64,000 nt of DNA from Streptomyces koelreuteriae (GTDB lineage Bacteria > Actinomycetota > Actinomycetes > Streptomycetales > Streptomycetaceae), in NCBI RefSeq assembly GCF_018604545.1, contig NZ_CP075896.1:2666001-2730000 (forward strand). Reading direction: 5' to 3'. Made by a program: the position numbers and the translations under genes. Positions 56,375 through 64,000 of the stretch are shown piece by piece (the stretch's first letter is position 1; the number at the start of each line of letters is the position of its first letter). Below the pieces are notes generated by a model that had not been told where the DNA came from, searched no databases, and worked only from the letters and a program-made list of their open reading frames with translations.

Positions 56375-57508
56375 ATGGCTACGGAAGACGCGGTGCGCGA
56401 GGCACTGGCGACGGTGAACGACCCCGAGATCCACAAGCCCATCACCGAACTCGGGATGGTCAAGTCGGTCGAGATCGGCGCGGACGGGGCGGTCGCGGTC
56501 ACCGTGTACCTCACGGTCTCGGGCTGTCCGATGCGGGAGACGATCACGCAGCGCGTGACCGACGCGGTCTCCGGCGTCGAGGGCGTCACCCGCGTCGATG
56601 TCACGCTCGATGTGATGAGCGACGAGCAGCGCAAGGAGCTGGCCAGCGCCCTGCGCGGCGGCCAGACCGAGCGCGAGGTGCCCTTCGCCAAGCCCGGCAG
56701 CCTGACCCGCGTCTACGCGGTGGCCTCCGGCAAGGGCGGCGTGGGCAAGTCCTCGGTGACGGTGAACCTGGCGGCGGCCATGGCGGCCGACGGCCTCAAG
56801 GTCGGTGTCGTGGACGCCGACATCTACGGCCACTCCGTGCCGCGCATGCTCGGCGCCGACGGCCGTCCCACCCAGGTCGAGAACATGATCATGCCGCCGT
56901 CGGCGAACGGCGTGAAGGTCATCTCCATCGGCATGTTCACCCCGGGCAACGCCCCGGTCGTCTGGCGCGGCCCGATGCTCCACCGCGCCCTGCAGCAGTT
57001 CCTCGCGGACGTGTACTGGGGCGACCTGGACGTCCTCCTGCTGGACCTGCCGCCCGGCACCGGCGACATCGCCATCTCCGTCGCCCAGCTCGTCCCGAAC
57101 GCCGAGATCCTGGTCGTCACGACCCCGCAGCAGGCGGCGGCCGAGGTCGCCGAGCGCGCGGGCTCCATCGCCGTGCAGACCCACCAGAAGATCGTCGGCG
57201 TCGTAGAGAACATGTCCGGCCTGCCCTGCCCGCACTGCGACGAGATGGTCGACGTCTTCGGCACGGGCGGCGGCCAGGTGGTGGCCGACGGTCTGACCCG
57301 CACGACCGGCGCCACCGTCCCGGTCCTCGGCAACATCCCCATCGACGTCCGCCTCCGCGAGGGCGGCGACGACGGCAGGCCGGTCGTCCTGACGGACCCG
57401 GACTCCCCGGCGGGCTCCGCCCTGCGCGCCATCGCGGGCAAGCTGGGAGGCCGCCAGAGGGGCCTGTCGGGCCTGTCCCTGGGGATCACTCCGAGGAACA
57501 AGTTCTAG
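56375..57508 (+). CDS. mrp: Mrp/ApbC Fe-S cluster carrier ATPase
   Basis: 377 residues. An N-terminal MIP18/DUF59-type domain (about 1-95, with SGCPMRETI) precedes a P-loop domain: deviant Walker A VASGKGGVGKSSVTVNLAA (about 117-135), VDADIYGHSVPRML, switch DLPPGTGD and the CxxC of GLPCPHCDEM (about 285-288). ApbC/Mrp proteins carry and transfer 4Fe-4S clusters in the cytoplasm. All cofactor residues are present. It lies 43 bp downstream of the DUF1003 gene; a terminator follows. Confidence 0.95.
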   Translation: MATEDAVREALATVNDPEIHKPITELGMVKSVEIGADGAVAVTVYLTVSGCPMRETITQRVTDAVSGVEGVTRVDVTLDVMSDEQRKELASALRGGQTEREVPFAKPGSLTRVYAVASGKGGVGKSSVTVNLAAAMAADGLKVGVVDADIYGHSVPRMLGADGRPTQVENMIMPPSANGVKVISIGMFTPGNAPVVWRGPMLHRALQQFLADVYWGDLDVLLLDLPPGTGDIAISVAQLVPNAEILVVTTPQQAAAEVAERAGSIAVQTHQKIVGVVENMSGLPCPHCDEMVDVFGTGGGQVVADGLTRTTGATVPVLGNIPIDVRLREGGDDGRPVVLTDPDSPAGSALRAIAGKLGGRQRGLSGLSLGITPRNKF

Positions 57509-57527
57509 ATCTGGACGCGGCTGGGCA

Positions 57528-57556
57528 AAGGGGCGCCGAAACACCCGGCGCCCCTT
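57528..57556 (+). terminator. Bidirectional terminator between mrp and a convergent gene
   Basis: Perfect 11-bp stem AAGGGGCGCCG (57528-57538) / CGGCGCCCCTT (57546-57556) with a 7-nt loop, 3 bp before the stop of the convergent gene at 57560. Confidence 0.88.
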
Positions 57557-57559
57557 CGA

Positions 57560-58231
57560 TCACGCGTAGTCGGCGATGTCCTTCACCACGGCGAAGCCAA
57601 TCCCATACGCACTCATCCCTCTGCCGTACGCCCCGACATGAACCCCGGCCGAGGTAGACCCGGCCAGCACCCACCCGAACTCCGACTCCCGGTAGTGGAA
57701 CGTCGTCGGCACACCGTCAACCGGCAACGACAACGTCGACCAGTCGGCCCCGTCGAGGTCGTCCGCCAGCACCCACGCCGTCTCCGTCTGCTGCTCCAGC
57801 CAGTCGTCCCGCAGGGAGTGGTCCATCTGCCCGGGCCAGGTGGAGGACAGCAGCCCCACACCCGCGAGCCACGCCGCGGAGGACACCGACGTGGCCTCCA
57901 GCAGCCCCGTACCGTCCGCCGTACGCCGCGAGGGATGCGCCGCGACGGTGACCACGACCGCGAACTTCTCCTTGGCCTCCTGATCACCCCCGGCCACGAA
58001 CTCGTTGCGCACCCTGGGCTCGTCTCCGTGCCCGATCGACCCGTGTTCCACGGCCCCGTCGGCCGCCGTACCGACCTGCATCAGCCAGCGCGGTCCCGTG
58101 AAGGCCTCGTCGAGGCCGTACCACGGGAAGGGCGCGCGCAGGTAGCCGTCGACGTTACGCCGGGCGGAGGGGACCTGTTGTCCGTCCTCCGCGGCCGGCG
58201 CCTGCGCGACTCCTGGACTCGTCGTCTCCAT
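57560..58231 (-). CDS. Conserved-looking hypothetical protein
   Basis: 223 residues starting METTSPGVAQAPAAED. N-terminal tail low-complexity, then a folded region with WYGLDEAFTGPRWLMQVGTA, EKFAVVVTVAAHPS, ETAWVLADDLDGADWSTLSL, FHYRESEFGWVLAGSTSAGV and an ending AYGIGFAVVKDIADYA. No motif I recognise, no signal peptide, no membrane span. Probably a soluble protein of unknown function. Terminator shared with mrp. Confidence 0.7.
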   Translation of the reverse strand: METTSPGVAQAPAAEDGQQVPSARRNVDGYLRAPFPWYGLDEAFTGPRWLMQVGTAADGAVEHGSIGHGDEPRVRNEFVAGGDQEAKEKFAVVVTVAAHPSRRTADGTGLLEATSVSSAAWLAGVGLLSSTWPGQMDHSLRDDWLEQQTETAWVLADDLDGADWSTLSLPVDGVPTTFHYRESEFGWVLAGSTSAGVHVGAYGRGMSAYGIGFAVVKDIADYA

Positions 58232-58433
58232 GTGCCCGGACGCCTCCTCGCTCTAGTCGGTCCGGAACGGCCCGCCCCCCTTCGGGCGTACTCTTCCGGT
58301 CCGCACAACAACTCGGCAGCATAGCCACACCGCTGCGAGCAGCAGGGAAAGCGCCCGGCGCATGGGCCGCACGGGGGCCTTGTTCAGGCCGTACACAGCC
58401 CGACCGGAGTATGAAACGCGTCACGCGCGTCGC

Positions 58434-58886
58434 TCAGGTGGCGTCCGCGTCGAAGGGCGGACGGTTGTCCCGGTCGGGCGTCTCGGGCTTCTTCGTCATG
58501 TCGATACGGCCCCCCGACGAACCTGCGGCAGCGGAGGACGACGAGGAGGAGGACGCGTCGGAGTCACGGCTGTGGACGGCGTCGGTGACCTCGGCCATCT
58601 CCTTCTTCAGGTCGAAGCCGTTGCGGATCTCCTTGAGCCCCAGGTCCTCGTTGTCCAGCTGCTTGCGGATGAACGCCTTGGGGTTGAGGTCCTCGAACTC
58701 GAAGTCCTTGAACTCCGGGCCGAGTTCCTCCCGGATGTCGTGCTTGGCGCTCTCCGAGAACTCGCGGATCTTCCGGATGGTGCGCGTCACGTCCTGGATG
58801 ACCTTGGGGAGCTTGTCCGGACCGAAGACGAGCACGGCGAGGACGATGAGCGTCACCAGCTCGAGTGGTCCTATGTCATTGAACAC
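58434..58886 (-). CDS. tatB: Twin-arginine translocase subunit TatB
   Basis: 150 residues from GTG 58886 (AAGGAG about 8 nt upstream). N-terminal VFNDIGPLELVTLIVLAVLV is the TatB/Hcf106 membrane anchor, with the GP hinge and FGPDKLPKVIQDVTRTI amphipathic helix next. The rest is acidic and disordered (FEDLNPKAFIRKQ; a Ser-rich run). TatB recognises twin-arginine signal peptides with TatC and passes folded proteins through the membrane. Downstream in the sigma/anti-sigma/HtrA block, as in M. tuberculosis. Confidence 0.93.
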   Translation of the reverse strand: MFNDIGPLELVTLIVLAVLVFGPDKLPKVIQDVTRTIRKIREFSESAKHDIREELGPEFKDFEFEDLNPKAFIRKQLDNEDLGLKEIRNGFDLKKEMAEVTDAVHSRDSDASSSSSSSAAAGSSGGRIDMTKKPETPDRDNRPPFDADAT

Positions 58887-58918
58887 CTGAAGCTCCTTGC
58901 GATGTCCGCGGTCCTCGG

Positions 58919-58946
58919 CCCTCGGTGGTCGGCCCTCGGTGGTCGG
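58919..58946. repeat. Tandem 14-bp direct repeat in the tatB-htrA gap
   Basis: CCCTCGGTGGTCGG is repeated head to tail in the 208-bp gap between tatB (start 58886) and the HtrA-like gene (stop 59095). Otherwise I see no gene in this gap. Confidence 0.5.
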
Positions 58947-59094
58947 TGCGGGTCTTGCCGTGGTCCGGGCCGGATCCACGGTACCCGGCGTTCCTGTCCG
59001 ACCGGTACTGTCCCGAGACCTCCGGCCGCGGGGAGTGGGAGCGCTTTCCGAATTGTTTGCCTTCTTGGTCCCTGTGCGTCCCGGACATCACGTC

Positions 59095-60825
59095 TCAGCC
59101 GCCGCCGGAGGAGCCGAGGACGAGGGAGAGAGTCCGTTCCTTGCCTCCGCGCTCCAGCGTCAGCTCCAGCCGGTCGCCGGGGCGGTGGGCCCGGGTCTTG
59201 ACGATCAGTTCCTCGCCCGAGTGGACCCGCTGGCCATCGACGGCTGTGATGACGTCGCCCGCCTTGATCCCGGCCTTGGCACCCGGCCCGCCCGCGGTGA
59301 CCGGGGCTCCGCCCTCGCTGCCCTCGGCGGCGACCCGGGCGCCGTCGCCCGTGTAGTCCATGTCCAGGGTGACGCCGATCACCGGGTGGGTCGCCTTCCC
59401 GGTGTTGATCAGCTCCTCGGCCACGCGTTTGCCCTGGTTGATGGGTATGGCGAAGCCGAGGCCTATGGAGCCGGACTGGCCGCTGTCCGGTTCGGAGCCG
59501 CTGCCCGCCGAGCGGATGGCCGAGTTGATGCCGATGACCCGGCCCCGGGAGTCCAGCAGCGGCCCGCCGGAGTTGCCGGGGTTGATGGGCGCGTCGGTCT
59601 GGAGCGCGTCGACGTACGACACGTCGCTGCCGTCGCCCTTCTCGCCGCCCGCCGTGATGGGCCGCTGCTTGGCGCTGATGATGCCGGAGGTGACGGTGCC
59701 GGCCAGGTCGAAGGGCGCGCCGATGGCCACGACCGGATCGCCGACCTGCATGTTGTCCGAGTTGCCGAGGGGCAGCGGGGTGAGGCCGCGTACGCCCTTC
59801 ACCTTCACGACGGCGAGGTCGTAGCCGCTGTCCTGGCCGACGAGCTCGGCCTGGGCGGTCTCCCCGCTGTTGAAGGTCACGGTGATCTCGCCGGTGGATC
59901 CGGCGGGCCGCACGACGTGATTGTTGGTGAGGATGTGCCCGCGGTCGTCGAGCACGAAGCCGGTGCCGGTGCCCTGTTCTCCGCCGCCGCTCACATGCAG
60001 GGTGACCACGCTGGGCAGAGTCCGCTGGGCGATCCCGGCCACACTGCCGGAGTCCCGCCCCGCGGACTCCTTCCCGGCCTGCGGCAGCTCGACGGACCCG
60101 ATGCCCCCGTTCCGCTCCAGATACGTCCCTACCACGCCGCCGAACCCCCCGGACACGAGCGCCAGCACCACGGCGGCACCCACCAGCGCCTTCCTGCCCC
60201 GCCTGCGCCGCTGCTCCGTACTGGGCACACCGGCCCCGGTCTGCTGGAGAGGCCCGGCGGCCGCGGGAGCCGCCCAGGGGTCGTAACGCTGCCAGGGGTC
60301 GGGAGCGGGGGCGGGGGCGGGGGCCGCGGATTCAGGAGCCGGTGCGGGTGCCGGAGCCGGGGCCGGTGCCGGGATGCCGGGAGGGGGTGCCGACGCCGCC
60401 GGTATGGACGTCTGGTTCGGCTGACTCGGTATCGCCGTGCCGTGCGTCGGCGTCGCCGCCGGGTGCTGGACGGGCGGCGCGGGCGCCCAGGGGCCCGGTT
60501 CGCCGTAGGGCGGGGTGCTGTAGGGGTCGGGATCGTGCAGCGGCTTGGGAGCGCCGCCGACCGGCACGGCGGGCTCCACGACGGCGTCAGCGGGCTCCAC
60601 CGCGGTGTCGGCGGGCTCCTCCGGACCCCTCAACTCGTAGTCCCCCGCGTCCTCGTCCTGCCGCACGGCGGGCCGCGCCAGCTCGAAGTCACCGTCGGTG
60701 TCGGCTGAGTCCTCCGGGGCCGCCCCCTGCCCCTCATGCTCCCCTGACTCCCCCTGCTCCCCCGGAGCGTCCTGCGGCCGTGGACGGCTCCACCACTTCG
60801 CCTTCGTGGGCTTCCCCTCGTTCAT
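59095..60825 (-). CDS. htrA: Membrane-anchored HtrA/DegP-like serine protease with PDZ domain
   Basis: 576 residues from ATG 60825 (GGAGAG just upstream). The N-terminal ~245 residues are disordered and Pro/Ala-rich. A membrane span follows (ALVGAAVVLALVSGGFGGV), then a trypsin-like protease with the triad ILTNNHVVRP, GYDLAVVKV and NPGNSGGPL, and a C-terminal PDZ domain (GAKAGIKAGDVITAVDGQRV). HtrA-type proteases degrade misfolded extracytoplasmic proteins and some cleave anti-sigma factors. Here it sits directly behind the anti-sigma gene, suggesting a linked envelope stress response. Confidence 0.93.
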   Translation of the reverse strand: MNEGKPTKAKWWSRPRPQDAPGEQGESGEHEGQGAAPEDSADTDGDFELARPAVRQDEDAGDYELRGPEEPADTAVEPADAVVEPAVPVGGAPKPLHDPDPYSTPPYGEPGPWAPAPPVQHPAATPTHGTAIPSQPNQTSIPAASAPPPGIPAPAPAPAPAPAPESAAPAPAPAPDPWQRYDPWAAPAAAGPLQQTGAGVPSTEQRRRRGRKALVGAAVVLALVSGGFGGVVGTYLERNGGIGSVELPQAGKESAGRDSGSVAGIAQRTLPSVVTLHVSGGGEQGTGTGFVLDDRGHILTNNHVVRPAGSTGEITVTFNSGETAQAELVGQDSGYDLAVVKVKGVRGLTPLPLGNSDNMQVGDPVVAIGAPFDLAGTVTSGIISAKQRPITAGGEKGDGSDVSYVDALQTDAPINPGNSGGPLLDSRGRVIGINSAIRSAGSGSEPDSGQSGSIGLGFAIPINQGKRVAEELINTGKATHPVIGVTLDMDYTGDGARVAAEGSEGGAPVTAGGPGAKAGIKAGDVITAVDGQRVHSGEELIVKTRAHRPGDRLELTLERGGKERTLSLVLGSSGGG

Positions 60826-60958
60826 GCTCTCCCCACAGCCGCGGCACGGCTCGATGCGGTGGCCGCGGTTCGTCGAATCGGCGCCCGGCCACACCTCGGC
60901 AGCGGGCGACAACCCCCGGATTCAATCAGGTTCGCCGCCCGGTGCGCAGGGGAGCCGG

Positions 60959-61957
60959 TCAGCGGGCCGTCCGCGAGGAGGCGGGAGGAGAGGGGGACGG
61001 GGCCGGGTCCGGGAGGGGCACGGCGAGCAGGGGCGCCGCGATCTCGGGGGCCGCGGACCACGAGGTCAGGGCGGCCGGGGCGGCCGCCGCGAGGGGATGT
61101 ATCAGCGGGGACATGGCCACGGCACCGGCCACCACGGGGGCGGTCAGCGCGTGCACGGCATGGTGCCCTCCGACCGGCGGGATTCCGGGCAGCAGCGGTG
61201 CGGACGCCTCGGTCGGGGCGACCGGCGTCCGGCCGAGCATGCTCTGGCCCTGCCCCTGTCCGAGCAGCGGCGCCGCGCCCCGGCGTCGCTGGGACTCGGG
61301 CGTGGTCGTCGCGCCCGAACCCTGTGTACGTGTCGGCGTCACATTGCTTCCCGTGCCGGAGCCGCCGCGGGCTTCCACGTCGCCGGGGGTGACGGTGCTG
61401 ACGCCGCCCAGGGCGATCGCGGCCAGGGACACCGCCCCGGCGGCGGCGAAGGCGAACCGCAGCCGCGAGGAGGATCTGTCGGGCTCGGGGCGGCCGACGT
61501 CGTGGATACGGAAACCCCGGCTCCCCGAGGGAAGGCCTCGGTTGTCGGACGGCAGCACGGGGACATGCGGCCGGGACGGGGCGTACCCGAACTCGAACCG
61601 CTCGCCGCGCTTCGCGCCGAAGGCCCCGGACGATCCGAACCGTCCGGACAGTCCGCCGGGCAGCCCTCCGCCACCCGGGGGCATACCGTCACCGTCCGGG
61701 TCGCCGCCCGCGGGTAGTCCCTGCAGGCGGGCCAGGAAACTCTCCGAGGGAGGCGGTGGGGCCGCCTCCGCGAACACGTTCTTCAGCCGGCGCTGGGCGT
61801 CCACCTCCGTCTTGCATTTCGGGCAGGTGGCCACATGCGCCAGTACGCGCTCCCGCGCGTCATGACCGAGCTCTCCGTCCACCAGGGCGGAGAGTCGGTC
61901 TCCCAGGTGCTGCTCTGCGAGGTGTCCCTCGGAAGACTCAGGACGTGATCCGCTCAC
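60959..61957 (-). CDS. rseA: Zinc-binding anti-sigma factor (RseA-like), membrane-anchored
   Basis: 332 residues from GTG 61957, which overlaps the sigma-factor stop (GTGA). The N-terminal zinc anti-sigma (ZAS) motif is [15 protein letters not shown]: His-x3-Cys-x2-Cys. A Gly/Pro-rich linker leads to one membrane span ([18 protein letters not shown]) and a disordered extracytoplasmic tail. This layout fits an anti-sigma factor that senses the envelope and releases the sigma factor on stress. Gene order sigma, anti-sigma, htrA, tatB matches mycobacterial sigE-rseA-htrA-tatB. Confidence 0.92.
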   Translation of the reverse strand: MSGSRPESSEGHLAEQHLGDRLSALVDGELGHDARERVLAHVATCPKCKTEVDAQRRLKNVFAEAAPPPPSESFLARLQGLPAGGDPDGDGMPPGGGGLPGGLSGRFGSSGAFGAKRGERFEFGYAPSRPHVPVLPSDNRGLPSGSRGFRIHDVGRPEPDRSSSRLRFAFAAAGAVSLAAIALGGVSTVTPGDVEARGGSGTGSNVTPTRTQGSGATTTPESQRRRGAAPLLGQGQGQSMLGRTPVAPTEASAPLLPGIPPVGGHHAVHALTAPVVAGAVAMSPLIHPLAAAAPAALTSWSAAPEIAAPLLAVPLPDPAPSPSPPASSRTAR

Positions 61958-62724
61958 GCGCTCGCGCCCCCTCCTCCCAGTGCGGGAACACGGGGCACGA
62001 ACGAGCGGCGCTCGGCCCGTGCCTGCGGGGAGCGGTGCGCGAGGGCCTTGCGCAGCTGGGAGCGACCACGGTGGATCCGCGAGCGGACCGTGCCGAGCTT
62101 GACGCCGAGGGTCGCGGCGATCTCCTCGTACGACAGTCCTTCGATGTCGCACAGGACGACCGCGGCGCGGAACTCGGGGGCCAGGGTGTCGAGGGCCTGC
62201 TGGACGTCCGCGTCGAAGTGCGCGTCGTTGAAGACCTGCTGGGGCGTGGGCTCCTTGCTGGGCAGCCGCTCGGCCGCGTCCTCGCCGAGCGCGTCGAAGC
62301 GGATGCGCTGCTTGCGGCGCACCATGTCCAGGAACAGGTTCGTGGTGATGCGGTGCAGCCAGCCCTCGAAGGTGCCCGGCGTGTAGGTCGACAGGGAGCG
62401 GAAGACACGGACGAAGACCTCCTGTGTGAGGTCCTCGGCATCGTGCTGGTTGCCGGTGAGGCGGTAGGCGAGCCGGTAGACCCGGCCGCTGTGCGTGCTG
62501 ACGATCTCCTCCCAGGTGGGCGGAGTCCACGCCTGCCCGTCCGCGTCGGTGGAGAAGGTCGCGGTCTGGGCGAAGTCAGCGGCGTGGCTGTGGTCAGCGG
62601 TGTCGTTCACGGATGTCGGCCTGCCCGCTGATCCGAGGAAGCGCCGGAACACTCCTCCGCGATCCACAGGCGCAGCCGCACCTCCCCTGTCAGCTCTGGT
62701 GGTGTCCAGTGGAGCCCCTACCAT
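61954..62724 (-). CDS. sigE: ECF RNA polymerase sigma factor (SigE type)
   Basis: 256 residues from ATG 62724 (GAGGTGG a few nt upstream). Sigma 2 domain: [31 protein letters not shown]; sigma 4: [42 protein letters not shown]. The N-terminal ~85 residues are variable. It resembles mycobacterial SigE more than the Streptomyces cell-wall sigma factor that is also called SigE. A GTG at 62829 would add 35 residues and cannot be excluded. Divergent from the O-methyltransferase gene. Confidence 0.92.
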   Translation of the reverse strand: MVGAPLDTTRADRGGAAAPVDRGGVFRRFLGSAGRPTSVNDTADHSHAADFAQTATFSTDADGQAWTPPTWEEIVSTHSGRVYRLAYRLTGNQHDAEDLTQEVFVRVFRSLSTYTPGTFEGWLHRITTNLFLDMVRRKQRIRFDALGEDAAERLPSKEPTPQQVFNDAHFDADVQQALDTLAPEFRAAVVLCDIEGLSYEEIAATLGVKLGTVRSRIHRGRSQLRKALAHRSPQARAERRSFVPRVPALGGGGASA

Positions 62725-62952
62725 AGCCACCTCGCCCGTTAGGACCGGATAAGCGGTTTTACGAGAATTTGATCTGGGCTGATACGCCTCGTACTGCTGC
62801 GACGGCACTTGCTCGGCGTCCTCGTCCACTGCCCGCCCCCCGTCCCGGTCCGCGCCGTTTGCTCATCCCTTTAAACGACCGGTCCCATCTGCGGGTTCCC
62901 GCGCCCAACGGATACAGTCACGCCGAGGCATTCACGGGGACAGGAGAGGGTC

Positions 62953-63585
62953 ATTACCGGCAACCGGCAGACGAGCTGGGCGTTCGCCGACGCCTATGTC
63001 GCCGAGGACGACGCGCTGCGCTGGGCCCGGGACCGGGCCCGTGACGCGGGGCTGCGCTCGGTGACGCCCGGCACGGGCTCCGCGCTGGGGTTGCTGGCCG
63101 CCTCCGTCGACGCCAAGGCCGTCGCGGAGATCGGGACCGGCTGCGGTGTCTCCGGGATCCACCTCCTGCACGGTATGCGGCCCGACGGTGTGCTGACGAC
63201 CGTGGATCCCGAGCCGGAGCACCAGCAGTTCGCCCGCCAGGCCTTCCGTGCCTCCGGCTTCGCCAGCAACCGGGCCCGCTTCATCCCGGGCCGCGCCCTC
63301 GATGTGCTGCCCCGCCTCGCCGACTCCGGCTACGACCTCGTCTTCTGCGACGGTGACCGGCTCGAGGTCATGGACTACCTCGCTGAATCGTTGCGGCTGC
63401 TGCGCCCCGGTGGGCTCGTGGTCTTCGAGGGCGCCTTCGCCAACGGCCGGACGGTGGACTCCGGACCGCAGCCCACGGAGGTGCTGCGGCTGCGGGAGCT
63501 GCTGCGCACGGTGCGCGAGAGCCCGGAGCTGGTGCCGTCGCTGCTGCCGGTGGGCGACGGGCTGCTGTGCGCGGTGAAACGCTAG
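62953..63585 (+). CDS. O-methyltransferase (class I SAM-dependent), apparent ATT start
   Basis: 210 residues. Motif I is AVAEIGTGCGVSGIHLL, with VLTTVDPEPEHQQFARQAF and YDLVFCDGDRLEV, the catechol/caffeoyl-type O-methyltransferase pattern. Between a TAA at 62872 and a GTG at 63061 the frame has no ATG, GTG or TTG, yet the first ~35 residues (TGNRQTSWAFADAYVAEDDALRW) look like genuine protein. An AGGAGAGG precedes ATT 62953 by 5-10 nt. Mycobacteria carry a methyltransferase next to sigE too. Substrate unknown. Confidence 0.85.
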   Translation: MTGNRQTSWAFADAYVAEDDALRWARDRARDAGLRSVTPGTGSALGLLAASVDAKAVAEIGTGCGVSGIHLLHGMRPDGVLTTVDPEPEHQQFARQAFRASGFASNRARFIPGRALDVLPRLADSGYDLVFCDGDRLEVMDYLAESLRLLRPGGLVVFEGAFANGRTVDSGPQPTEVLRLRELLRTVRESPELVPSLLPVGDGLLCAVKR

Positions 63586-63645
63586 CCGGATCGCACGTTA
63601 GCGAAGCGGCAGCCGGGGCAGTCGGAAGTTGATGAGAAAACAACC

Positions 63646-63673
63646 GCCCCGGCATCGCGGATGATGCCGGGGC
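63646..63673 (-). terminator. Bidirectional terminator between the O-methyltransferase and DUF3117 genes
   Basis: Perfect 11-bp stem GCCCCGGCATC (63646-63656) / GATGCCGGGGC (63663-63673), 6-nt loop. On the DUF3117 strand it is followed by GGTTGTTTTCTCATC, a T-rich tail, so it works best for that strand. Confidence 0.9.
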
Positions 63674-63700
63674 AGCTGAAAGGGTATGGTCGCTTGCGCC

Positions 63701-63868
63701 TCAGCCGACGACCTTCTTGAGGGCATCGCCCAGCGCGTCGGCCTCGTCCGGGGTCAGCTCGACGACGAGCCGACCGCCGCCTTCGAGCGGAACGCGCATG
63801 ACGATGCCCCGCCCCTCCTTGGTCACCTCGAGCGGGCCATCGCCCGTCCGCGGCTTCATGGCCGCCAT
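63701..63868 (-). CDS. DUF3117 protein
   Basis: A 55-residue protein starting MAAMKPRTGDGPLEVTKEGR and ending ELTPDEADALGDALKKVVG, the signature of the tiny actinobacterial DUF3117 family. ATG 63868 with GGAAGGGG about 6 nt upstream. A -10-like GATAAT lies near the right edge of the window (about 63986-63991 on the minus strand); the -35 would be outside. Function unknown; probably an acidic regulatory or structural small protein. The last 132 bp of the window hold no other gene I can support. Confidence 0.88.
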   Translation of the reverse strand: MAAMKPRTGDGPLEVTKEGRGIVMRVPLEGGGRLVVELTPDEADALGDALKKVVG

Positions 63869-64000
63869 GCTCGTTCCCCTTCCTGAAACCCAGCTCATCG
63901 TCAAAGCCGTCGGCCCCGAGAAGGGCACACGTGCGGCCCTGAGCAGGACTCGCGACACCGGCATCGAACACATTGCTTCCAAGCCATTATCCCGCATCGC

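Noticed and set aside
1..64000. Search for CRISPR repeats, transposases, integrases, tRNA and rRNA genes
   Set aside because: None was found. The only regularly spaced repeats are short in-frame or promoter repeats, none with CRISPR-like spacing.

Overview
The window is a stretch of very GC-rich actinobacterial chromosome, almost certainly from Streptomyces. Third codon positions are mostly G or C, GTG starts are frequent, and the genes include wblC, a UvrD2 with an HRDC domain, a mycoredoxin, AdnA/AdnB, MoeZ, TatB and many small actinobacterial hypothetical proteins. I see no insertion sequence, integrase, prophage, CRISPR array, rRNA or tRNA. Most of it is conserved core chromosome, so the interest is mainly in leaders, start codons, operators, unusual protein architectures and small operons.

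Layout. 1-0.9 kb: the end of an ABC1/AarF-type kinase-like gene and a small zinc-ribbon gene. 0.9-2.3 kb: wblC (whiB7) and a coupled partner, with a full regulatory leader made of a WhiB7-type promoter (AT tract next to the -35), a 108-codon upstream ORF, a hairpin at its stop codon and an attenuator. 2.3-15.2 kb: genome maintenance and redox genes (uvrD2, mycoredoxin, nudC, an M20 dipeptidase, adnB, adnA, an alkyltransferase-like protein). 15.4-22.8 kb: a large pseudokinase/flippase-like membrane protein, two tandem secreted S33 peptidase lipoproteins, and moeZ. 22.8-27.8 kb: a four-gene operon (PelF-like glycosyltransferase, polytopic membrane protein, sugar-nucleotide epimerase, spherulin-4/GH135-like protein) that looks like an exopolysaccharide locus. 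27.9-33.5 kb: a complete peptide-type ABC importer behind a leaderless short ORF ending in Cys-Cys and a perfect 10-bp inverted repeat over the promoter. 33.6-42.4 kb: a DUF3152 zincin-like protein, an alpha/beta hydrolase, TetR, DUF3107, a ferritin-like protein and a RhlE-type DEAD-box helicase with a long basic repeat tail and an apparent CTG start. 42.5-51.3 kb: hydrolase, NYN nuclease-like protein, a tiny TTG-started gene, a trypsin-alpha/beta hydrolase fusion, MarC, PHP phosphoesterase, an MFS exporter with its own operator, and a SUFU-domain protein. 51.5-64 kb: corA, a lipoprotein, an MgtE_N/CBS protein, a DUF1003 protein, Mrp, TatB, an HtrA-like protease, an anti-sigma factor, a SigE-type ECF sigma factor, a divergent O-methyltransferase with an apparent ATT start, and DUF3117.

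How the parts fit. From memory of the M. tuberculosis gene order, the first 42 kb matches the whiB7-uvrD2-mrx-nudC-adnB-adnA-ATL-moeZ-DUF3152-TetR-DUF3107-ferritin-rhlE neighbourhood. The last 13 kb matches the methyltransferase-sigE-rseA-htrA-tatB-mrp-MgtE/corA neighbourhood. The two lie far apart in Mycobacterium but close together here. Functional themes are antibiotic/translation stress (wblC), double-strand break processing (adnAB, uvrD2), thiol redox (mycoredoxin), envelope stress (sigma/anti-sigma, HtrA, TatB) and magnesium or divalent cations (CorA, MgtE-like). All function calls come from reading motifs, with no database search.
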